Below are positions 11,471 to 22,540 of a stretch of DNA of 64,000 nucleotides, piece by piece. The stretch's first letter is position 1. Each line of letters begins with the position of its first letter. Both the position numbers and the translations under genes were made by a program. Source of the DNA: Catonia carolina (Eukaryota; Arthropoda; Insecta; Hemiptera; Achilidae). The notes under the pieces are model-generated. The model worked only from the letters and a program-made list of their open reading frames with translations, was not told the origin of the DNA and searched no databases. Location of the stretch: the NCBI GenBank assembly GCA_035578175.1, contig JAQMRL010000001.1, positions 186,631,283-186,695,282 of the forward strand. Direction: 5' to 3'.

Positions 11471-12817
11471 TACAGACTCAAGTTAAACAAATAAAGAAAA
11501 TTTTAATAAAATAATTTTAAACTCATTGTTGTAAGTTTTTAATAAATTTCACAAAAAAAATCCTTTTTGACTTTTTATCTGTTAATACTTTTACCACATT
11601 CATAATATATAGATATATTGATAATGACAAAAAGCCTGCCATAATCGCGTCAGTTCTGTTATCTGTATTAAAATAAGTTGTTAATTTAAATAGATGAACT
11701 ATATTTCATTGAACTATTACAATAAAAACATTTTATCATAGACTTTTTTGTTTAGAATGAGTAAACATTGTTCTCATTTATGTACCATTGAACATATCGG
11801 TTAGATCTGGAATAGTACGACTTTTAGAAGTTTCATTAAGTGAGAATTTGTTGTCTATGAAATACAAAACAAAAACAAGAAAAGCAATAAATAGCTATAA
11901 AGCCGTTGGCGTTCAATTACTGAGTCGAGAGTCGGGTTACAATAACGAGACTGTTAAGCCCCAAGCAACGTTTCAAAATTGGCGGTGGAGGCTTCGTCAG
12001 AAAGAGTTTTGGAAAGGGAGCTTACAGAGTGCGTGTTGTGTTTACTCACCAAACCTAAATGTTTTGGATGATGCTACTATCCACCTCTACTCTTTATTCG
12101 GTGTCTCTCTTTCCAATTTTATGAGCTCTGAAAGCGCGCTCTGTTTTTCTTATTATTTTCATCGCAGGGAGCAATCTTCGACTTTAACAAAGCAAACAAT
12201 AAAAATCTTTTCTAATGAAATATATTATTAATAGCATTAAAATTTTACTTTTAAACCCTTTATTGCTTTTTGGAAAAATTTGGGTGATTTCTGTTTAAAA
12301 CGTGAAAATTAATATCGTCATATAACTCATACATGGCTAAAAACTGAAAACTACGTAGAAAAATTCTGTAAGGTAATTTTTGCTCTGTCCGTTTTCATTG
12401 CGCAGATCTTAACGTTTAGGAGTACAAAGTTGATGATCCCTAGTTCGATTTCCAAATAAGACTTGAAATTACTAATACCTTCGAAATTACAGATTTACAC
12501 GCTGAATGAATTCTTACCTATGCCGTAGCCACGATATTAAATTAACTTAACAATTATTTATGGGTTAAATACCAGATTAAAATGTCATACCATTAGTCTT
12601 ATTTGCCGTGAAAACAATTACTCATACGTTTCCAATATAAATTTTGAAAGCACAGGTAGCATTTCTTCACATCCATATGAATAATTCCCTTTAAAAAAAT
12701 CTGTTATTTAAACATACTTTGACAGATTTATGTGGTTAGTAATACAAATTTTTAAATTTTTGAAATCATTATAGGGAAACTAATGTTATCTCAATAATAT
12801 TAAATTATTATTGGTAC
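11471..12817. other. Stretch with one unexplained open frame
   Basis: Mostly AT-rich. The plus-strand frame at 11788-12231 (147 codons) covers a GC-richer patch at about 11930-12210, but its product matches no family I know and has no clear domain. I do not call it a gene. Confidence 0.4.
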
Positions 12818-12865
12818 ACAGGTCAGCGTACTCACTTCTAAGACGGGGTTCTAGAGTAAGTGAAA
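12818..12865 (+). repeat. Possible SINE head relic
   Basis: The order GTCAGCGTACTCACTTCTAA then GACGGGGTTCTAGAGT resembles the anticodon arm and B box of a tRNA-type SINE head. No A box or tail is recognised, so this is weak. Confidence 0.3.
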
Positions 12866-12873
12866 ACCGAAAC

Positions 12874-12922
12874 ACTCCTGAGTAATAAAATACTCAGTAA
12901 TAAACTCCTCAGTAATAAAATA
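12874..12922 (+). repeat. Short tandem repeat, CTCNGTAATAAA unit
   Basis: Three near copies of a 14-18 bp unit built on cagtaataaa (actcctgagtaataaaa, tactcagtaataaa, ctcctcagtaataaaata). Confidence 0.7.
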
Positions 12923-13930
12923 TCTAACTGAGGTTCGTAAACTAAATTTTCAAACACTACAAAAACGATTTATACAAAAAATATTATTATTATGTGACCA
13001 AAATACGTAATTTAATTCTAATTAAATAACAATATTGTCATAAAAGTGTAAGAAAGTGAATATACGTATATATGGTAGCTCTGGTGATTATTCGATGAAA
13101 ATGCTTTTGTTTGCTTTGTTTCTCAGTTATTTTGAAAATAACAGTAAGTTAAAGTTTAGAGTGGAGAAGGTGTGATTACAACGAATTCGTGAGTAAAATA
13201 TGCAAAATCGTTCATCGTTGAATTGCTAAATAATACATAAATTGTAAGCCATTCCTTGGAGAATGGAATGTTAATTATGAAACGAAAAGCCAGCCAATCC
13301 CTGTCCCATGCAGCACAGCTGTTCGGTTGAAAATATATAGTTGAATATGACTAGGCAAAACAGTCCAAAGCGCCCCTTTCTTATTTGCATAAATTTCTCG
13401 CTCACTCACTGAGGCTTACCACGCAAAGACACAGAGATGAAGAGAATGACGAGACGAAAGATGAGTGGAGAAGAAGGTAGAATATAGTAGAGGAAGAGAA
13501 GAGGAGAGGGAAACAGAGAAGAAGGTGAAGGAGGTAAGCGAGAATATTTGCTGAAAAGCATTCTTAAAAACAAACTAACTAAAACGCTGTAGTAAATGTT
13601 GTTAATTACTAATGCTTGAAACTACTCCAGAAGTCATTACTACGGGCAATTTGACACACTTGGCATAGGCATTATATGACTACTGAAAGCAGTAGACATA
13701 TGTTTTTAATGTCGTAATAATGGATTACGATTATTACAAAATAGTAAAATTTAATTTCACCTGCTTGTTCATTTGTTTCTTTACATTTATCTAATTAAAA
13801 TTTTAAATCCTATCTGTGTATAAATAATAGATAAAATCTCATTTCCTTTTATAATGAAACCATTTGTACCATAAAAAAGTCGTTTTACCTTTTCTCTATA
13901 ATAAAAATTTATAAATGATATTGCTAAGGG
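12923..13930. other. Non-coding stretch with a polypurine tract
   Basis: No gene is recognised. From about 13270 the base composition rises, with an octamer-like ATTTGCAT string near 13385. A strongly purine-rich (GA) tract runs from about 13432 to 13545 on the plus strand. It could be a regulatory or conserved non-coding segment, which only comparison could show. Confidence 0.4.
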
Positions 13931-14303
13931 GTTGTTGTTGTTTAGGTCATCAGCCAAAAGACTGGTTTGAACCTCTAGAGGCTTTACTAAGTAAAACGAG
14001 GAGTGAGGTGGTTTACCAATGCCTTCCTTACTGAGGGAAGAATATGTTTATCAGCATACCGTACCCTCCGAAGAGCATCTTCTTTTCACCCTGGAAATGA
14101 CATCTTCACTTCATTCACCACAGGGTCTGGCTGTATAATGAAATTCATTACTCGCTGACTAGTGTATTTTACACATTTGCCTCTTCTGTTCTTAAATGCT
14201 TCTTTCATATAATTAACTGACCATATCATAAGAAACAGAACCATATTCTGTAGCCCTAGATCAAGTGCAAATAATTTAATACTCTTCCTGCCTATTATGG
14301 GCA
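13931..14303 (+). repeat. Repeat family A, copy 1
   Basis: First of six copies of a roughly 0.3-0.4 kb repeat. In this orientation it starts gttgttgtttaggtcatcag, contains a B-box-like GGTTTGAACC, the strings aagtaaaacgaggagtgagg and ccacagggtctggctgta, and ends tattatgggca. The antisense frame shared by other copies is stopped here shortly after MNFIIQPDPVVNEV. No clear target duplication is seen. Confidence 0.8.
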
Positions 14304-16599
14304 AGTTAATGAGTTATAACGTAATAAAACATTAAAACAAACTGAATTATAATAAACAGTGAAAAATTAATTTGTATAAGAAACTTATTCGCTGGATTTA
14401 TGTACTTTATTATATTTTAAAATTGAAATGTTTTACGTAGAGGAGGAAATAAAGACACATTGTCTGAATAAAAACGTGACAAAGGGAAGGCTAGTGTGAA
14501 TCATCATTAGTAATATGGATTCGAACGGTCTGTTTAATTTTAACCTATATATTAGTATATTTGTGATATGTAGGTTTTTTAATTCTTTAAAATTTTAATT
14601 TGAAGTTACTTACCCCTGTTAACCATCCAATAATTTTGGTGTTGAGACAAATTATTATTTTTTTTATTTCTTGAACCTCTAGTTTTTAAGATCATTAGCC
14701 CCAATAGTTAATTTTATCGTTTTTAGTAGATTTCTTAATTTTAGCGGCTATTCCACAGCACTAGGTCATTTACCGCAACCAAAAAAACCAATCATTTGTT
14801 TTAAACAAATAATCATTTTTTAGACCCTTCCACACCATAAATCACATAACACCATCCATCCATCCAGCTCAGGTGAACTTGTTAACTTGTTCAATTTTTT
14901 GTCAACTTTCCTCAAAATATTTTTATTTGGAACTCAACAATCAACGGTCAACTCCTGTAAAAAGTCATAGCTGTTATTCTATTTTTCAGTCTTGGTTTGA
15001 GTAACCAAACCTCTGAACCATTAGAACTTCCAAATAACTGATAAGAAAAGATTCTTTTTACTGTGCCACACGATAGCCTGTAAGGCTAATCCACAAAACA
15101 GTACGTAATATTCTGGTGATGGACCTACCTTTACTAACTTTTTCAAAATATAATTTTCTTTTGTACCATCTGATGTTAAAAGTATGACGAGATATTTATA
15201 GTCGTTAGTAGATAAAATATGTAAAGAAAAACTTAATGAACGATTAACTGAATATGAAGTAATAATTAATATAATTTTATAAAAAAATATGAATTCGTAG
15301 AATTATTCCTAGTAACTTTTTCAATTCTTTATTTCATTTTTAAATTTACTGTAAATAAATTCAGTGTATTGTCAGTTGCAATTAAACGAATGAACGAATT
15401 TATTTCCAATTCACGTTTCCTCACTTAATGTATTTGTTCTTTAGATTTGATAGTAAAACATTTCTCAAAAATATTTTAGAAGATAATCGTTTTTGTTAGA
15501 TGGTTACTTGTAAATCTACTTGTTTAACTACCAGTGAAACTTATAACTCATTAGTAATCAATTTGATCGCCGCCATTCATTATTTAAAAAATACTATATT
15601 TCGTGAGATAGTTAAAATAATTGAAATTTACGTGTAAGAAAATACACTGAGATTAGATGAGAAAAGATAGAAACCTGAGAGGAATAAATGATTATAATTT
15701 AATGTTATTTAACCTGATATTTAGGAACACATTGTTTTGGTTTTGTTTCTGCGGTAAGGAAATTTCAATTAGGCGTAGTTTCTCAACAACACGAAGACAA
15801 AGACGGAAATGAGGGTTTAGTATCGCATTGCATGTAGAAACATTCGTGGACGATATACTATATGAAAAGGGAGTAGCAAATGGATGGGGGCCATGGAGTT
15901 TTAGAGTAAGAGAAATTTAAAGAGAGAGGGAGAAAGTAAAGAGAGACGTACAGATCGTTTACGGGAAGGGGTTTGTATTGAGGGGACTGCTACTTAAAAT
16001 CCAAACGGTGTTGTACGTAACTAAATGTGTTTGCTATTCAACAACGAATGGAATATTAAATTGTATATTGGATGGAGAAAATGAGATTGGAAGTGTATAT
16101 ACGGAATATTTTGTGGAGGTATTCTATACTTACATACATACGTTGTGTAGGTGAATTTTCTGTCGCGCCTTTAGCTACTCTACCTTTTTCTTGTACACTT
16201 ATTTTATCCTTACCAATATTTCTTCACTTTGTCCAATACATCTCATATTCTGTTCATTCTCGTAATTTTATAACCGTAATCCAAATGTGGCTAAGTCTAC
16301 TGAAAACTACTGTTGAAAATCAGTTCAAGAATAGCATACAAAAATACATCAATATGGGTCGTTCACATGAATTCTGTACATTATACAAAACACGTATTCA
16401 CTGATAACTTACAAATAAAATTCCCCTTAAGTAATTCGTATTTCAATTGTTTTACCTTAACCAATTTTTATGAAATATAATTTTACCATCATACAACAGA
16501 TTTGAAATAGCTGTTTGTTCAAAATTAATAATTTCTTATACAATAAAATTTACAAAATTATTTTTTTGAACTACAAAATCAAAGTAGCTTTGAATGACA
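14304..16599. other. AT-rich stretch with nothing recognised
   Basis: No coding or RNA gene is supported. A GC-richer, purine-rich patch lies at about 15760-16000. The 110-codon plus frame at 16072-16404 has no recognisable domain. Confidence 0.45.
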
Positions 16600-16825
16600 A
16601 AACGTTAAAACAGGTTCATTCGTTTATATATTGGGGATGTGGCGTCATGTAGCCTATGTGCAATTACGAGTTGCAGAAATCAAATTAGAAAAGTTTTAAA
16701 GACACTTTGAGGAATACGCTGGTCGGTAAAGTGCAGAAGAAGACCGTTTTAAAGTTTTATCACACCTAAGTTTTGCTAGTTTTAATATATGGTTCAGAGT
16801 GTTAGACGCTGAATGAAATAAACAT
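16600..16825 (+). pseudogene. LINE reverse transcriptase thumb relic
   Basis: The plus strand reads KQVHSFIYWGC near 16608, then a run ending TLVGKVQKKTVLKFYHT, a stop, and VLIYGSEC. This matches the FKYLGC...LKNKVQKKTxLKFYKTL..P.LLYGSECW pattern between RT motif E and the C-terminal tail of RTE-like LINEs. It contains at least two stops. The segment at 38477 starts at the same GSxTW point of this pattern, so both may come from one family. Confidence 0.6.
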
Positions 16826-17030
16826 GAACATAAAAACAAACATATGACTTTAACAATCTTTATAATACTTCATCACTTATAACTACACATTATTTTTTAT
16901 TCACAACTGTATAATTTTCTTAATGCACAACTAGTAAATGAAATAAATTTTTAGTAACTAAGGCGTAAATGTGAATTAGTCCAGTGATCGATTTTGGGGT
17001 AAAATTATATTAGGAAATAGTGTTAAGATA

Positions 17031-17739
17031 CAGACTAATTTTTTAGTCCTGTTACCCATTGTTAATATCTGGTAAATTTTTTCTAAGAAAGAGAAATTTC
17101 GTTTTGTGAGACAAAGTTGGTAGCCCTACTCAACCGGTAAAGATACGGCAATATGAGTTGATTCTCCTTGAGCTGTGTTACGAAAAGAATTTGAATAGAA
17201 CAACGGGTTTTCATTCTTGAAAAATATTTTGAAATCGTACGCGAGTGCAAAAGAACCTTTCCAATCGAATTTGTCGGTGTTCCTCCACCAGAAAAATGTC
17301 AATTTCTAGGCTAATAAACCGATTCTAAAAGACAGGTAGTGATTTCAAATTCTCTAGAACGTCATCTGGCAAGAGAGTTGTCGACCACTACGTTTTCGGT
17401 CGCAAACACTACGTGCCTCTCGAAATTGGTTTGTTAGCTTAGAAATTGACATTTTTTCTGGTGGAGGAACACCAAAAAAATTTATTTGAAATCTTTTACA
17501 CTAGCGTACGATATCGTAGCAAAATATTGTTAAAAGATATTGGTAAAAGATATTCTATTTGTAACACGACCGGAAACGGCACAAAATTTTACAAAGCTCA
17601 AGGATAATCAACTCACGCTGCCGTATTTATACCGGTTGAGCAGGGCTACCAACTTCGTGTCACAAAACAAAATTTCCCTTTGTTTGAAAAAACTTGCCAG
17701 ACATTAACCATTGGGTAACAGGACTAGAAAATCACTCTG
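17031..17739. mobile_element. 709-bp foldback element flanked by TA
   Basis: Two long inverted arms (about 17031-17340 and 17430-17739) pair across a loop of roughly 90 bases. Outer ends are CAGACTAATTTTTTAGTCC on the left and the complement of CAGAGTGATTTTCTAGTCC on the right. Matching strings run inward: gtcctgttaccca, gttggtagccct, gtgagttgatt, and ccagaaaaa..gtcaatttcta. A TA dinucleotide flanks each end (17029-17030 and 17740-17741). This fits a non-autonomous Tc1/mariner-type or foldback transposon. The arms differ at scattered positions, so it is not recent. It has no coding sequence. Confidence 0.8.
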
Positions 17740-17989
17740 TATAATGAAAATATTTATGAACATTGACGGTTTTTTATGTTACTGTAACTCTACGATCTGG
17801 TCTCATAAAACAATGAGAGATCTGATTATTAATCGTAATAACCACTGACATAATTCTATAAAATTTCAGCTGTTGAACAGCTGATCTTGACCACGATTTT
17901 ACCTTTAGACCAATCAGGTGAGTATGTTTGGTAACTGATTGAAAAATTCTTTATTTCTTCGTTTACTGTGAGAATGTTCATGTCTCTAT

Positions 17990-18400
17990 GTATTATAGTT
18001 CCAGATATCAAGGCGAGTCTGTGATGTTACGAAGTAGTTTAAAATAAAACCTTTGAACTATTTCAATGTTACTGTGACTTGTACTCCAGAATTTTAACCC
18101 GTATGTCAGCACAGGTTTGCGTAATGTTTTCTAAATAAATAATTTATTTTGTGCAGTTAATTTGGATTTTCTGTTAAGCATCCAATACAGCTGTTAGTAT
18201 TTCAGATTTAACTGGTTTCTTTTGCTCCATATGAAGGTGCTCCACGTTAAACGCCTGTTTAGGTGGTACCAAAAATATTTTACTGCATCGGATTGTGTAA
18301 TATGTATGTTGTTCAAAAACACTGGTGGACATATTTCCCGTTTTAGTTTTATGAAGCAATTATAAAAAGGTATGGTAAGTAGTTTCAAATATGTTTTATG
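17990..18400 (-). pseudogene. Jockey-like LINE C-terminal relic
   Basis: On the minus strand the order is CPPVFLNNIHI, LNRRLTWSTFIW (motif E), QLYWMLNRKSKLTAQNK, KPVLTYG and QRFYFKLLRNI. This is the part of Jockey ORF2 after the catalytic core. Stops interrupt it at several points. It matches the 26-31 kb family (LDRRLTWRKHIWTKRKQLGLK) better than the 1.6-3.5 kb one. Confidence 0.65.
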
Positions 18401-18404
18401 GCGG

Positions 18405-19420
18405 TCGGAGTGGATCCCTATTCCACCTTCGCTTTAGTCGTCTATTAACAGGGAGATCGGTAGTTAAAAGAGATTAGAGGTTTGGATTTATTTGGTCATT
18501 TTTTGTGCGTAATGAGTTGTGTGCCGAACAATGCCTCGAACTCTTGGCATTTTAGAATGTTTCGCAAAAAGTATGATTGGTTACGCAAAAAGGTGTGTTT
18601 GTTGTAGCTCTTGTGCTGTTGACTGGTGTCGTTGAAGAATATGTAATGTAGTATTATGACAGGCACAAAATATTGGTTCTCATGCAGGAGTCGTGCTTGT
18701 GTTTTATACAGGTTGTTTTTAAATGGAGTGGCAGTTTGAATTTACGACTTATGATTACGTATAACATGTGAATCCTGGAGTCTGAATGCTCTTACACGTT
18801 TGATATTGGTGTGTTTTCTATGTAAGTCATCAGTCGACATCAAACTTCGTCAATCGTTGCGTCATCAGTCTTGAGTTATTAATGTGTTAATTTGGGCCGT
18901 CAGCAGGTCAAAATATAAACGTCATTTTGTAGTGATTTAGTAACGTTACCAATTTAATTTCTCTATTTTGGAACCAATCATGGATCAGTTCGTTTGTACA
19001 TTTTATGACGCTTGTACTGGATTTTCTGATTCAGGTAATAAAGCTGTACCGTCTCCAATTGTATACGAGTAATTGATGGTAACATGTGAGATTGGGAAAC
19101 CATGGGATGTTACATAACATCAGGCTTAGAATATACCTTAAAGCACACAAGCAAGAATACGAAATAAGACAGATTTTGCAGAACCTTGAACAACAAACAT
19201 CTTTTTTAAAAATGATCAAATGATTAAAACTTATGTTGAAGGCAAAAATCTCAATTTCGTAAGCAGTTCATCGTGCCGAACACGATTAAATGTTTCAGTT
19301 ATGTTCAGAAAAGCAGAAGTGATGACATTTTTACGTTTAATGGAACCAACGATAACATTTATAACCCTGTGTAGTTAATGAATGGTTGAATGAAACCTCC
19401 GGACACCAAATTTGTGATAT
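18405..19420 (-). pseudogene. Second Jockey-like LINE relic
   Basis: Read on the minus strand from 19420 downward: HKFGVRRFHSTIH*LHRVIN (RT 2), KNVITSAFLNITETFNRVRHDELL (motif A, catalytic Asp replaced by Asn), a poorly matching middle, then RKFKLPLHLK, LQRHQS, NTPFCVTNHTF and finally PVNRRLKRRWNRDPL near 18420. The order fits one old element. It lies directly upstream of a different relic at 17990-18400, so two insertions are stacked in the same orientation. Both are far from functional. Confidence 0.6.
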
Positions 19421-19589
19421 AGTATATTATTGCCTTCACATTTTTGTATTAATCTTTAAATATAAAAATAACAAAATTACACAATTTTTTTGGAAAAATA
19501 CCAACAAAGGAGGAATTCTCAGCAGATACCAAGAATAAAGGCTACTACTGAGATGAGATTCTTATAACCTTAAGTCAGTTTCTTCTTTC

Positions 19590-19800
19590 AGTCGGGTATT
19601 CAATGCTGGATCATAAAACAAATAAAAAGTGGTGTAGTAATTTGTTGCGGTTGCCAAATGATCAAACACCCAGCAGGTGGTCACTTACAAGAACAAAACT
19701 GGACAACTTAGCATTGGACGGCCTCAAAAGAGATAGGCATCCAAACTTCTGTAAGACATACCTTATTACTTAATTCGAAATTGGAAAAAAGCAGGAGCCC
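19590..19800 (+). pseudogene. Possible LINE C-terminal relic
   Basis: The plus strand reads KKWCSNLLRLPNDQTPSRW then TRTKLDNLALDGLKRD. This resembles the W(C/F)xHLLRLPxDxxPKR...RxRGRP tail of LINE proteins. No other part of an element is found nearby, so the call is weak. Confidence 0.35.
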
Positions 19801-21830
19801 TAATTCGTGTTGCTTATGTTGATGATAATGATTACCTAATTAAAGGTTTCTAAATGTATTATGTTAATTCACAAAAAACTAAAACACAGGGAGAAAATAT
19901 TTTCTGACTTCATTTCAATACCATTCTTATTTCGTAAAACAAGTAGGCAGATTACGACGATTACACCATTTCACTATAAAATTGACAATGCAAAAATATT
20001 TGCTGATTGTTCTTATGAAGAAGAATATTTTATTTAACATTAGCTTGTTAATGCTTTGTACTGAATTCCTCGGTACAATTTCAGGCTACATTCGGAAATA
20101 GTAATATCTTTTAGTGAACCACTTTAGTCGCTAATGGTCAAGTTGTTGATCCTACTTTATAACAAAAGCAAAAATAAATTTTTAAATTATTATTTTAATA
20201 TTGGAGCCATCCCAGTCAGTCAGCTAAAAGAAAATTGCTGTTAATTGTTGAGTAACACCGATTAAGCGACCAACTTTAAAATTTAATACAACCAGGTGGC
20301 TTCCTGACAGGTACAAACAAAAAAAACTTCACTGGGATCCCACTTAAAATTTCATTACCACTTTAAATTTTATAAGTCAAAAATTAATACAAAAGTTATC
20401 AAATTGGATATATGTCAATAGTGTACACTAAGCAATAACAAAAAACGCTAAAAAGATTTAATTGATTATTTAACTAAAGAAAACGAAATATAAAATAAGT
20501 AGATTCGGCTATTAATTCATATATTATCATACATAATTTATTTTATTTGTGTTAGAGTGGTTTCTTTATTGTTAATTGATTGTCTTGCCAGTTTTACAGA
20601 CAATTTTGTTTAAATCAATGGATTTAATTCTCCATTTAATGATTTTTCTGTGAAATTAGATAAGCTGAATTGAATTTTTTTGGCATAAAGACAACTTGGA
20701 ACACTAAGAAATTAATTAATTAAATTTTGAATGAAATTCGTAATATAGTGTTTTCTTGTCTCATTTTTGGCACGAATATTCTCTGTCAAGTTCATGCAAA
20801 TTAAAATACGAAATTTTTATAATTAAATAATTGGAAGGATAGTTAAAAATTATTTGTTTAGTCTTTGATGTGCCCGAATATGCGGTAATTTGCAACACGT
20901 GGTTAATTAAGTAAAATCTTGATAAAACACAACAAATTTAATGATTATTTGCTCATATATTCCAATCTATCTGCCTCTCTTTCCCAAAGAATATGTTAGT
21001 ATCACTTATAATCTGTTTAATTAAAGTCTAAGGGTATCTTGTGATGACAAAAAATCATGGACTATAATATCAGCTCTTGGTTTTTTTTCTTAAATAATCA
21101 AGAGGATATTCTGTGACAGACTCCCCAAGTTTACTTGACTATTTGAAATTTCTTCATTCCTAATCTCAGTTGGAAGAAAATTGAATAATCGTTAATTATT
21201 TAAATTATTTTCAATATAAATTATATTAATTTTTTGATACAATAAATCCAAATATTTAAGATTCTTGGCAGAAAAATTTTTATTTTAGTTTTTATAAGAT
21301 TAAAGAGATGCTGGGATGAGGACCATAATATAGAAACATGGCCAAAGGTTGCCGGTGCGTAATTTATCTTATCAAGAATAAAAAATTAATTGTTTCAAAA
21401 TTAATTATTGCTTAGGTTTTATAAACTTTGCAATTCATTCACTTAAGCAAAAATTTATTAAAAAGTTTAATAATGTATTATCGTTAAGTTACAGATCACA
21501 AAAAAATTACATATTTTTATGTCTTTTACCTCATTTCAGAACCTATTCGTTACTTCGAATTATAGAAGGCTGATAACTTACATCGTTTCGTTATAAAGTT
21601 GCCATTATACTGCAGAAACATATTCTAAGAACCTCCTTTGAATATTATAAACATGTTAATAAAGTAAGCTAGATAAATTTTTGTAGCATAATAAAAGCAC
21701 AACGTCCCTGGTTTGTTTTCAGGGTACGGTTTAAAAATTTTATTACGTTAAAACACACCTTTAATAGTGTAATACGTTTACCTCTAACTTAATACGTTTC
21801 AAAAGAAGAAGTAATATAAAAAAATATATC
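19801..21830. other. AT-rich stretch with nothing firm
   Basis: No gene is supported. The string agtcgctaatgg near 20128 may be a remnant of the SINE tail seen at 10.3 kb. Confidence 0.45.
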
Positions 21831-21990
21831 TCGGTGGCCGTTTCCGCAGCGTTGTGGTAGCTTACCACGCGTAAATCCTGGGTAGAGTCCAGAAATTATA
21901 ACAGTTCAAAACCCATCGTTTCAATTACAAAACCCACCGTAGACGCTGATAACCAAGCTGTCGATGCGACTTTAATTTTTGCCGTCTCTT
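21831..21990 (+). repeat. SINE relic
   Basis: A degraded tRNA-like head (cagcgttgtggtagc, then cctgggtagagtcc) is followed by a tail with cgctgataaccaagctg and gatgcgactttaa. The tail aligns with that of the SINE at 10143-10330. Confidence 0.55.
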
Positions 21991-22079
21991 ATTAATGAAT
22001 ATTTTCGAAACTATTAAAATACAACTATTCGTAATAATTATAATATTATTATTCTCTTTTATAAGCTACAACCTTTGTA

Positions 22080-22330
22080 ACTTTGCACAATTCAATTTTT
22101 GACAAAATTAAAAAATTGTGTAGGTATGTTTAAGTTCTCAATAGAACACTACACGATGAGTTACGCTTTCCTTACGTCAACTACACATATGTAAAACTGT
22201 TTCATAGGTTCAGAAAAAAAACTTCACGATCATAACAATCCCTTAATACGCAATATGACTTCTGCGGACCTAACAGGAATCGCACAAACACGACTGAATC
22301 GCCGATGCAGAAGAGAAATGATACATTAAC
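22080..22330 (+). pseudogene. Jockey-like LINE extreme C-terminal relic
   Basis: The plus strand reads NRTLHDELRFPYV, LFHRFRKKLHDHNNPLIRNM and RLNRRCRREMIH before a stop at about 22328. This matches NKTLHTDLKTPLV...RFHDK...NPLVRS...RRLKRRWSRDML of the 45-kb element. A weaker match (LHNSIFDKIKKL) extends upstream to 22080. A T-rich stretch at 22440-22470 and an AATAAA near 22516 may belong to its 3' UTR. Confidence 0.65.
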
Positions 22331-22540
22331 GCAGCTGTTCAATTATTACGTATACAGAAATATAATTTAAAAATGAACACGACTATCGTTATCTGGAGAG
22401 CTATTGCTAGGTGGTATCCTCCTCAAAGCCATTGACGCGGTTGTTTTATTTATTTATTTTTTTTTTTTGTTAATTTAGTTGTGAATGTTTTTGCTGGTTG
22501 TTCTTTACAGTTGCAAAATAAATAAAGTAATAAAAAGAGA

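Noticed and set aside
11788..12231. 147-codon plus-strand frame
   Set aside because: No recognisable motif, uneven composition and no splice or repeat context that supports a gene.
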